Shown piece after piece: positions 12,442 through 23,400 of a stretch of DNA of 64,000 nucleotides (position 1 is the stretch's first letter; every line of letters starts with the position of its first letter). The DNA lies in contig OY292274.1 of the NCBI GenBank assembly GCA_958496175.1, positions 64,800,630 to 64,864,629 of the forward strand. Reading direction: 5' to 3'. The DNA comes from Sisyra terminalis (Eukaryota > Arthropoda > Insecta > Neuroptera > Sisyridae). The notes under the pieces are model-generated. The model had not been told where the DNA came from. It searched no databases and saw only the letters and a list, made by a program, of their open reading frames with translations. The position numbers were made by a program, and so were the translations under genes.

Positions 12442-13174
12442 TATATATCATATCGAGTAATAAAAATATAGAGTAACTGATTGGAAAAATTGTAGATAAA
12501 TATTTTAAAAGTTGTCAACATCTGTAAAAGTTTTCTGGATCCGTTTCTGTGGATTTGGGGATGTCATGAGGACAAGCATCGGTCATTGGATCTGCGGTGT
12601 GGTATCTGTATAATGAGGAATTAATTGAATTAAGATTTGATTCAACGCTTGAATCGAGGCAGAAGAAAAAGAAGAATACCACATGTCCGAATTTTAAATG
12701 AGCGAACACTAATTCTAAATAAAACTTTGAACAAAATATTGAAACTTTGCCAACTAGTCCAGATCTATTTCGTACAGATCACGATTTAAGTTATAGATGT
12801 ATGAGAGACAAAATGTTCCTCTGATTTCAAAATTATACTACATATATTATATAGATAGTAAAGACATTTAAAAGCAATTAAATAAATTTTTCTAGGTACT
12901 TATTTCTTCGTTCTACAGAACCAATCGTTTTATGATTAATTGTTCACAACAATTTGGACTTCCTTCTGTAAATGGTTGAAATTTGATTGTATAGATGAAC
13001 TTTTCAGGATTTTCATGAAAAAGAGTAAATGTTTACACTGGTAAGGATTAGGGGTGAAACTCCTCTGAAAAAAAGAATTGTTTATTTAATAATGGCCTGA
13101 CTTAGTCCCGAATAAAACTAAAAACCAAAACGAAAATGCAATATTACCAGATATGGACAAAGCTTCCCAATCCT

Positions 13175-13264
13175 CACCGGGGCTTCGCCCCTGGACCCCT
13201 TATTTATGATATATTATACTAAAATATTATAATATATTAAATATATTATATTTAGTATATTATA
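13175..13264. repeat. GC-rich hairpin followed by AT-rich palindrome
   Basis: At 13179-13191 the sequence GGGGCTTCGCCCC forms a 4-5 bp GC stem and stands out in otherwise AT-rich DNA. Directly after it, 13211-13264 is an imperfect AT palindrome centred near 13238. This pairing suggests a transposon end rather than a gene element, but no family is recognised. Confidence 0.4.
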
Positions 13265-13515
13265 AAAACTATATTTTTCAGCTGGCATGTTGATAGCTGA
13301 GAATAAATATTATTTTCTGCCTAGTTCGTTTATTAGACAGAGGAGTTGCCTTTTCCGCGAATTGGACACTATTTTCGCCGATTTCATGTAATTCGGCGTA
13401 ACATATACGCAAAATTGACAAATGAAGCCCTGGAAATGTGCGGTCTTTACGATAAGCTAACGAATCATTAAAGTCATCAAATATGTGAAGAATAGATAAA
13501 ATCCATCGAGTCGCA

Positions 13516-13735
13516 ATCCTGAAAGTATCGAAAAGAGTTAACGAAGAAAAAACTATTATCTATGTAGGGACTGGAAGAAATCCCAACTGGGTGGCCCACA
13601 TTCTCAGAGGAAAAGGATTCATACTTGAAATCCTGGATTATTAAAAAGAAAAATTAACTATCCCGATTTAAAGAATCTTGTCTGATATATAGACGATACT
13701 GGACAGAACAATTCAACCACGCGGGAAACTAAACA
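13516..13735 (+). mobile_element. Decayed non-LTR retrotransposon, reverse transcriptase C-terminal end
   Basis: A 43-codon frame at 13516-13644 reads ILKVSKRVNEEKTIIYV, then NPNWVAHILRGKGFILEIL. This is the pattern found at the C-terminus of RTE/CR1-like non-LTR reverse transcriptases (LKRVNEE...NWxGHILRxxGLLxE). The frame ends in TAA, and further in-frame stops follow, so the copy is dead. A second relic with the same downstream nucleotides lies at 45270-45490. Confidence 0.55.
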
Positions 13736-13803
13736 TAGCGTCAATAAGAAAACAACACATTTCTTTCAAAAAACTGAAAATTGTTAATATTATATCTATT
13801 AAA

Positions 13804-14128
13804 AATGTTCTTGGGAACTTGGACTCAAATAATAAGACGTTATTTTTAAAATTATCTCAACGCTTCGTTGGTATTTATTTCCAACTTCTTCAGGAGAACT
13901 AAAACATAATAAAAATGCATGTGTTCAAAGCCAAATTACACAAATTAATTTCCGCTGTTCAGTATAAAACTAAGATAACAATGTTTTTTGTGTAATTTGG
14001 CTTTGAACAAAATGCATTGTTATTATGTTTTAGTTCTCCTGAAGAAGTTGGAAATAAATACCAACGAAACGTTGAGATAATTTGAAAAATAATGTCTTAT
14101 TATTTGAGTTCAAGTTCCCAAGAACATT
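13804..14128. repeat. Inverted-repeat element with hammerhead-like core
   Basis: Two arms of about 140 bp (13804-13943 and 13987-14128) are inverted copies separated by about 43 bp. The outer ends read AATGTTCTTGGGAACTTG and its complement; the inner ends read TTCAAAGCCAAATTACACAA and its complement. Each arm carries the same hammerhead-like motif, intact in the right arm and with GAAGC instead of GAAAC in the left. The arrangement resembles fragments of Penelope-like elements or their terminal repeats; that family assignment is inference. Confidence 0.6.
14033..14080 (+). ncRNA. Hammerhead-ribozyme-like motif
   Basis: The core pieces are CTGAAGA (14039-14045), a stem GTTGG/CCAAC closing an AAATAAATA loop, then GAAAC and GTT. 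Flanking TCTC and GAGA can form stem I. Hammerhead cores read CUGANGA, stem II, GAAA. One extra A sits between CUGAAGA and stem II, which departs from the strict consensus, so activity is uncertain. Hammerheads of this minimal kind are known from Penelope-like elements. Confidence 0.4.
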
Positions 14129-14466
14129 ATTAATTATTTACCACACCATGAATAAGAGCAACCAGGATTATATCTATTGACTACTGTACGACCATTTTTT
14201 ACCGTTTATTTCTGTAAAATTTTTACCAGATTTGTAGAATTGTTCAATTTCGCTAACTAACGTGTTCGATGCTTTAAAGCGGACGCGACATTTTAAAATT
14301 AGCATTTTTTGGACTTGACTCAAGCACAAAGTCCGTCTTTAACAGCTCACCGAATTATTAGATTTCGAGAGTAAGGCACCAGTCACAGTTCATCCTTCCA
14401 CAATGTTTTATTTAGTGATATAATTTTTTTTTTCTAAAAAAATAATTTTTGTAATTATGTGCCATA

Positions 14467-17400
14467 ATGGCCAAGTATCACACGTCGATTCTAGTTTTAC
14501 TCATATCCGTCAATTTCGTAATTAGTTTTCACATCAAGTTCGACCGACCAAAAAATCAACCTCATTCAAAATTCCACGATTTGTTCGACGATGACGATTC
14601 CAGAGAACAGACGGAATCTCCCCGAAGAACGTTGCTGCCTGTTAAGCCTGTGAAAGCGGTCAAAGCCTCGGTGAATAAAACGGCCGCGGCCGTCGAAGAT
14701 GACGGCAAAGTGAAGGAAATTCTCGAAAAGTATTCCATGAAACGTGCATCTGCCAACAAAAGTGCCGAAGCTGATGTCAAACCCAAACTCAAAATTCCAA
14801 AACGTAACACTTCCGAAAAAGTTGAGTCGAGTGCTGATAAACCAAGTGTCGCGGAACTTCCGAAACCCAAACCGGAAACCAAACCACCGCCCGTTGCCAA
14901 ACCTGCCAAAGTCGAAGAAAAGAAACCTGAAAAATCCGTTAAAGCTGAGCCACCGATAAAAAAGCCTGACAAACCCAAACCCGCACCGCCACCGCAAGAA
15001 AAACCCAAACCCAAGCCTCCGCCTCCAAAACCGCGAAAGCCTCGGGCCTACGATTTACTAAAAGCACGCTATTTTGAACGGTTCTACTATTCATTTCCAA
15101 CATTTGCCCCAAATTACACGCGAATCGACAATTTAGAATGTCGGGTTCAAGGACAGATAGTGCGACGCCAGCTGAAAGCTGGGAAAGTTTGGGCCATGAA
15201 AAGTAAGTTTTTCATTTGGCGACAATTATTCGTTTTGCATTTCATTCATAACTTATTTAAAACTCACATATTTTGGATGCAACAATCAACTTTCATTGAT
15301 GCTTTGCATTAACGTTTTTCTTTTTATTCTTACGTATACTTTGTGCTAAATTTAGCTGACACTTGACAAGTATATTTTAAAAGAATTTAACAAAATAACT
15401 TCATTTCAATATTTACTGTGGCTAAGTGTATTTATAGAAATCTATAATTCTTGAGTGTTTCACAATCTGGGAATCGATTTCGATTGGAATTGTAACGTAA
15501 AATGTTTGCTTTTCGGTCTTGCAACAGACAAATTTTCAAATGATTCCATTTTTTCTTCCAATTTAGTCCTGGATCTGGCAAGATCCTTCAGATATAATCC
15601 AGACTTTCGGGTATTCTTCTCTCATTTCTGAAATTCCTCATTCGAATTTAAAACACCAAAAAATAACTAAAATTAAGTAGAGCGAAAACAAATAAAGATA
15701 TCAACTCAAATTTTGTATATTTTTTTTTAGCTGATATACCACTAAATTGTTATAGTTTCTATTTTTAAATAATTGATTTTTTGGTTGAATTATTTCAATT
15801 TTTTGAGTTATACTTACCCATGAGATTAATGTTAGTACTATAAGAAGAATTCTGGCTGTATTGATTTAAAATTAAAAGCACACAAAATTTCTGCACTTTA
15901 TACACTTTGACGACTTTTCATGGAAATGTGTGGCACATAAAATCATAAAAAGGTTTTTTTTTTACTATTTTAAGCATATTTTGGTTTACAAAAAGATTTT
16001 TTTTTATATAATAAAGGGGCTTCCGAGTCTTTTGAGTAATTACTTCATTATTTAATTTGAAAAACGGCCGTAAATTTTGTTCTGTTGAAGTACAAACGAT
16101 TTTTTGTGGATTCTTCCGGGTGCTGGTCTCTAGTTGATGGTACCGTTTGAATTTTCGTTTGTATTTCAATCGGAAATGGATTTTTCCGACAATTACTGAT
16201 TTTCTTTGGAATATTTTCCAAATCCAACAGTGGTACAACCTAGATATTGTGTTGCAGAGGATTATACCGGAAAAATATTCGTTTTAACTCTAATGAATAT
16301 GTGTAATTAGACTCTAATTACTTCATTGATGAAATTACAAAAACATTACACTAATAAAAACCGTCATTATTACCATTGGAATTGAGCTAGAAGGAATTTT
16401 TTTTCGGTACAATCCTCTACAACACAGTATCTAGGCTGTACTACTGTTGGAGTTGGAAAATATTCCAAAGAAAACCAGTAATTGTCGGAAAACTCCATTT
16501 TTTTTCGATGAAATACAAACCAAAAGTCAACCGGTACCATCAACTAGAGACCAGCACCCGGAAAAATCCGGAAACAAATTCGTTTGGACCTCAACAGAAC
16601 AAAATTTACGGCCCTTTTTCAAATTTAACAATGAAGGAATTAGACTCTAATTAAATTTACAAAAACCATTATAACTATTGTTCGGATTGAAAAATCTAAC
16701 AATGGGGGGCTATCGATTTTAAACAATTGAATATCTTTTTTTCGGTTGAGGTACAAATGAATTTTTTTTCGGTACAATCAAGTTCAAACAAAAAATATAG
16801 TTAAAATTTTAATTTGACAGAGGTAGACAAATATAGTAAATTGTGAACAACAGTAGAAAGGTGATTATTAACTTCAGCATTTTTGTCCTTTTTTTCAAAA
16901 CATTGTAATTTTTTTGAACTATGGTAATAATGGAAATTTGTAACCATGATTGTTTGATTATAAACGTTGACGACTTTTCATGAAAATGTGTGGCACATAA
17001 AATCTTAAAAGATTTTTTTTTTTGATAGTTTTTTATGTATATATTAACACCCGACCTCAACAAATTAAAATTTTAAATGTTTTTAGATTGACTATTGTTT
17101 GTACTTGATTGTACCAAAAAAATTTTCGTTTATACCTCAACCGAAGAAAAGTTGTTCAATTTTTTGAAATCGATAGTCTCTAATTGTTAAATTTTCAAAA
17201 TTTTTTACGGCTATAGATGAGCGTTGAAACGTAAAGGATTTTTGTATCAAAAATTTTTGGTTCTAACTTTAACCCAAAGTCCATTGTTGAATTTTATAAC
17301 GCCTGTTATTTCTTTTAAACTGAAATACAAACAAATTATATTACAGTGCAATTTGGGTGATTATTCATAGAGGAATGTACCAAAAAAATTTTGGTTCCAA

Positions 17401-20400
17401 CTCAATCCCAATGACGATTATTGTATGTATTATTAGACTCTAATTACTTCACTGATGAAATTATAAAAATATTACACTAACAAAAACCGTCATTATTGTC
17501 ATTGGAATTGAGTTAGAAGGAATTTTTTTTCGGTACAATCCTCTGCAACACGATATCTAGGTTGTACCACTGTTGGATTTGGAAAATATTCCAAAGAAAA
17601 TAAGTAATTGTCGGAAAATTCCCTTTTTGGGTGAAATATAAACGAAAATTCAACCGGTACCATCAAGTAGAGACCAGCACCCGGAAGAATCTGCAAACAA
17701 ATTCGTTTGGACCTCAACGGAATAAAATTTACGGCCCTTTTTCAAATTTAACATTGATGGAACTAGGCTCTGATTACATTTACAAAAACTGTTATAACTA
17801 TTTTTCGGGTTAAGTTTAGCCCATTTTTTTTCGGTACAATCAATGCTCATCTATAGCCGTTAAAATTTTTGAAAAATCTAACAATGGGGGGATATTAATT
17901 TTGAACAATTGAATAACTTTTTATCGGTTGAGGTACAAACGAATTTTTTTCGGTACAATCAAGTACAAACAAGTCAATTAAAAAATATATTTAAAATTTT
18001 AATTTGAAAAAGGTTTACAAATATAGTAAATTGTGAACAACAGTAGAAAGGTGATTATTAACTACAGCATTTTTGTCCATTTTTTCAAAATATTGTATTT
18101 TTTTTTTGAACTATGGTAACTATGGAACTATGGTAATAATGGAAAATTGAAACTATGATTGTTTGAAATAATTGAAAACAATCGTCAACGTTACAGGAAG
18201 ACGTCACAAAATTTGCTAGACAACAAAAGTAAGTGCTACTTAAAAACGTATTTAGCATAACTAAAACAAAAATTTTAGTAAATGGCCAATGCGAATTCAA
18301 CCCCGAAAAGCCGCAGTGGCTTTCGAATTAAATTGGATGACGAAATTCTTGAAATAACCCCGATATTTCGACTTTCGGAACCGTTTGAGATCATATCCAA
18401 CGAGCCATCTTCAAACAATTGGACCCAATCGCAAGAAACGGGCAATTTTTTAACGGATATTTCAACGTCATCTATCTCTTCATTCGAAGACTTTAATTTC
18501 AAAAGCACATTTTTCAAATTGGATTCACTCGAAAGAAATTTTGAAAATTTGACCAAACACGAAAAGAAGATAGCTAATAACTTTCCCATTGTTGATGGTC
18601 CAAAGTATGTTACCATCGATCCTTTTCTTTTTCAACAAATGCAGGACGTCAAATTTCAACTTCCCAATAGGATTTTGAGTGATTTTTCGTTGATGAAGGG
18701 AAACTCGTTTCGAGTTTCGCTTGATAATCTTGGAAAATTGTCTTTTCCGTTCGTGAGAAATTCGGTGCAGAGTAAATTTTCAGTTGCTCAATACAAAACC
18801 GTTCAATTCGATGATTTCTTGATAAAACGCATTGTTGAACATTTGAAAATTGAATTAAAATACAGCCAAATTGTTGAAGATGACAAAAATATACCGTTTA
18901 TCAAATCTGTTCCTGATTTGGACATATTACACGAGCATACAAATTTGAGTCACCGATTTTTGAAGAATGATTTTCATGGATTTCAAATACACTATGAGTA
19001 TCATCTATGGCGATTGTTCGAAACTCTTTGGGGAAAATCAAACGATAGTTTAGATTCCCAACATTTTGCTAGTATAACTCGGCGCCAATATTTTTCAAAG
19101 TGGTTACAAGAACTTTTGGAATCTTACTACAGGTATAAACAAGTTCCGGAAAACATTCTTAACTTGATTGTTGCAGGAAAATTGAATCAAGCTTGTCACA
19201 GAGCGATGAGCCATAAACATCCAACTTTAGCTCTGCTAATCTCCCAAATGGCGTTGGATGATGCAAGTTTGCATTTTGTGCAAACATCTTTGCAAACTTG
19301 GATCGATTGTGGTTCCGATCAATTTGTTTCTCCAAGTCTTTTAGCCATTTTTGGACTTTTGGCTAAAAAAGTTTTAATCAGACGTTCGAATAATGATATT
19401 TTTGCCATTTGTAAAAACTTAAATTGGATTCAATGTTTGGGTATCTATAATTGGTGCATCACTCCGTACGAGGCCACTGTTTCTGATGTCGTCAAAGATT
19501 ACACCGACGGATTTTTGCATATCGAAAATGAAATTCCATCTCCGGTTCCGATTTACCAATTGGAAAATATGGGAGAAGCAAATTTAATGTCGGAGACCTA
19601 CGATTTGTTTTATCACCTGTTAAATTTGTACACCTGGAAAACGTATCCCTTAACGAAGATATTGAACTCCACAAGTTATTCCAAACAATTGTTAAACTAC
19701 AGTCTCAGTTGGTTCGTCATGGAAAATTTAAAAAGACTCAACTATAATTTGATGAGGGAAAAAACCGAAATTTTGATTCTCACCCGTTTTGCCATGCAAC
19801 TTGAACTAAATAACCAATGGCACTGGTCAGTTTTTATTCTCTTACATATACCAAATATTCATCTTCGGGAAAAATATGTCACTGAAACTATCCAACGTCA
19901 CATTTCCCTAAACCAAACCCGAGACACAGAAGAAATCGAAAATTTTCTGGTGAAAACCCTAAAAATTCGTTACCCAGTCCTGGCAACAGCCAAGGGGTTG
20001 CTCGCCCAATTTCAAAACCAAACAACTCTAGCTTTTACCTATTTTCTAGTAAGCGACCAAAAGCAAACGGCTTCCAAACTATTCTGGAACCATGTTCTTC
20101 CTAAACAATTAGTAAACCGCAACTATTCTTATTTGCGGAAAATTATCCGGTACCTACAAAAAAACTATCCCTACGATGACAAATTAAACGTTATCCTGTT
20201 TTACATCCGGAAAATTGTTCCATTAGTCTCAATAATTTCCACCGAAATAAATGTTGAATATCTTGAGGAAAAGTTGAACACTGTTATTTCCGAGTTGGTG
20301 GAAACTTGTGGAAAAATTATTCAATTTGAAGCCAAAACCAACGAACAGATGCTTATGCTAAATTGTTTGTCAGAAGACATGTTTATGATACTTAAAATTT

Positions 20401-23400
20401 ACATGGAAAAAATAAGCCAAAAAGAAGATAAAGCTGCGTTAACAATGGCCACATCTAATCTTCGTCTATCTCCGAATTTTGTGATGTTTGAAATACGAAA
20501 TTTGTCGGATATTGTCTATGATGTTTTTAATTATAATTTTTAATTTCTTGAAAATAAAAAAAATCTGAAATTTGAGGATAGTTTGATTTTTTTTCTTAGT
20601 GGAGGGTGTGTATTGTCTACATGTACCTACAAAATGACTGATTTTTAATAGAACCCTAAAATTAGTCTGCCCATGCACCCTTAATTAAATGTCTTAACTA
20701 ATTAAACATAACTTTACATACTTATTCCATACTATCATACAAAGTTTAACTTCATATTAAGTCATTACGACATACTTTTACAGGCACCACTTTTTGGATG
20801 CAAATTAATGCAAGGGTACATTATTTTTTTACTGTTTTTTGTTATTGTAGTGTTGGATTCAACTGCCAAATTACCTCCGGGAATACTACAAGGAAATCTC
20901 AATCAATTGGGTGACTACGACGAATGTCTAGACATCTCCACCAGACTATTAGTCAGTGAAAGTCGCCATAAAACTGTTAATATTCAAGGCAAATATTGTC
21001 TGGTTCATGTCGACATTGAAGCGGTTTCGGAAGATATGAAATTGCCGGTCAATCTAATGCAAGCCAGAGGATTTCTTAAGAGTAAATACGAAGATGTAAG
21101 TTGTAATGATACAAAGATTTTTTTCAATTTTTGAATCATTTAAGATCAATGTTTGGTTTAGCCTGGACATTTCATCCCACGATTTTCAACGTTACATTGG
21201 GGCGTATGTGTTCCAGCAGGATGCGACGCTGACGATGTTGAACAAATAATGCGGGATTCACTCCGTCCATATAACTATTCTAAATCAACTGGACTGTTAT
21301 TTAAGGTTCATGCTACCGATGACGATTGTACCACGGCAACAGATTCAGCGTTTACGTGGTCTATTCCGACGATTTTAACAATGTAAATCATGACAAGATT
21401 TAATTTCTATGAGTATTGTTGTGGAAATAGTTAGGTTTAACCGGATAAAGCACATGAAAAGTGCATAAAAAGCTTACACTTTAGTCAAAACATATTTTTA
21501 AGTCTTTAAGAAGTTTCCTATGTTATTTATTATTGTGGTTCTTAATGGGGATGATATCATCACCCAGAGATGGTTGGAACTTTTTAAAGGGACAACAGAA
21601 ACTACACTAATAGAAAAAGAGAATAATCTTAAGAAAGAGCTATAATATTGTTCCATTTTTTTGAAAACTGGTATTATAAACATATATAAAAGAAGAGGTT
21701 TTGTTCGCCAAGAAAAGGCTCATAAAAATATGGCTATACCTAAGGTTTATAAGAACCCGAAAATCTATCTTTAAGATTAAACCAATGATTTAGTTTTCTA
21801 TGTTAGCTCTCGTATTTTCGTAGATACCCAGAAGGAAAATTAGATAAGAAAATATATCTTAGTTATTTTATACTTAATCACACGTTTTTTTAGAGGTTTG
21901 CTCACGACAATTGCCGTTATAGTGGTAGTAGCTACCATTAGAGATTATTGGCGAAATGTTGAGGATGATGGAACAGTCGAAAAGGCATTAATGTCGTTTT
22001 CACTAAAGCGAACCGTTTCCGATTTATTAAAGTCGGAATTTTCGGCGACAGAAATCACTTGTGTTTATGGTATTCGAGGAGTTTGTACCATTATGCTCTA
22101 TTTGGCACATAAATTGATTCCAATCGGAGGAACACCCTATTCAAACCGAATTCAATTAACTACGGTATTTGGTTTTTTCAAAAAAATGAAATCGGAATGA
22201 ACATTAATCTCATTTCAATTTTTAGTTGGCTAATGGAGAATGGAGTTCTCTGTTTCGTGGGTCCCTTATCTACACTGATTCGTTTTTATTGTTGAGTGGT
22301 CTACTCTCAGCGTACAATATGAGTCGAGATTTGGAAACGAAAAATACTGTTGACTGGTTTAATAGATTCGTTTCCCGTTTCTTACGGTAGTTAGATTTTA
22401 TGTTTTTTTTCCGGTTAATTTTTCAAGTTGATGTTGGTACTGTTTTAGGCTGACTCCAGCGTTGGCTTGCACCGTACTATTTTATGCGTATATTTTTGAG
22501 TTTCTCGGCTCGGGGCCGTTGTGGAACTCCCAGGTCGGAACCAATGCAGACTTGTGTAAGGAGAACTTGTGGCGAAATTTGTTGTACATCCAAAATTTCT
22601 TTCCGTTTGAGGAAACGGTAGGTGTTGGCGTTGAAATTAGGTGTTGGAATTACATTTTTGGGTTTTAGTGTGGGACACATACACATCAATTGGCACTTGA
22701 TATGCAACTTTCGTTGTTGGCTCCTATTTTGGTTTGGTTTCTGTATCGGCGGCCATTTATTGGAGTCATTTTGGTAACAGGATTGAACGCTTTGTCGGTC
22801 GGGCTTCGATTTTATTATACGTCGCAATATCAACTTTCTCTATTTATCTATCATGGCATTACGTAGGTATACTCTACATCGAAAATGAGACTCTTGAAAT
22901 AATTTATAAAAATGGGTTTGATTTAATAGCAAAGAATGTGCTTGCTTTAAGCTTATCCAGATTTCCCTTACTCATCTCTCCCGAATATATTGTCGAAATA
23001 TATTCAGGAGATCCTGAGGATATTTTTATGCGCCCTAAGAGAGGTGTATCTTCCCAGTCTATGGAAATTTATGAACAATTCCTTCTATTACAAATACATT
23101 CATTGTTATTAAACCAAAACCAAAGATTTGACCCAATATATATTTTTTTATTAATAATTTTTAGATTATCTCAATTATATCGAACGGCAAATAAATCATA
23201 TGGAGTTTCCCTCCATCGAGCAACTCCATACATCGCTGGTGTATGTCTAGGAGTTTTACTCCGTCAAATTTCTAAGAGAGATTTCTATCTACCCAAAGTA
23301 ATCACAATCTAAGTTAATTCAGAAGACTGAAGGATTCAAATATATTTTTCTAGTTTGTAGGCATTGCTGGTTGGTTGATGACAGCATATTTTACCGGTTG

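Larger units (their letters stand above)
12442..14466. other. Intergenic DNA with transposon debris, between divergent HAP2 and nrf-6-like genes
   Basis: About 2 kb that must contain the HAP2 and nrf-6-like promoters. Recognisable content: a GC-rich hairpin and AT palindrome (13175-13264), a decayed non-LTR reverse transcriptase end (13516-13735), and a 325-bp inverted repeat with a hammerhead-like core (13804-14128). These have their own entries. A minus-strand open frame at 12515-12709 has no recognised character. Confidence 0.5.

Noticed and set aside
12515..12709. 64-codon minus-strand frame upstream of HAP2
   Set aside because: It includes a phenylalanine run from a T tract and shows no known motif. 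HAP2 has its own signal peptide start at 12441. It could be 5' UTR.
14562..15014. Long antisense ORFs opposite the KP-rich exon
   Set aside because: They are glycine/phenylalanine-rich shadows of the lysine/proline codons on the + strand, without any start context or family marks.
20808..21134. Stand-alone ORF starting ATG 20808 with a signal-peptide-like start
   Set aside because: The hydrophobic start is the translation of the pyrimidine tract before a splice acceptor. Joining 15202 to 20851 restores the NRF-family motif WAMKMLDSTAKLPPG in frame.
22863..23164. Open frame through nrf-6-like intron 7
   Set aside because: It is open and in frame with exon 8 but out of frame with exon 7. Splicing it out joins family motifs directly, so it is read as an intron.
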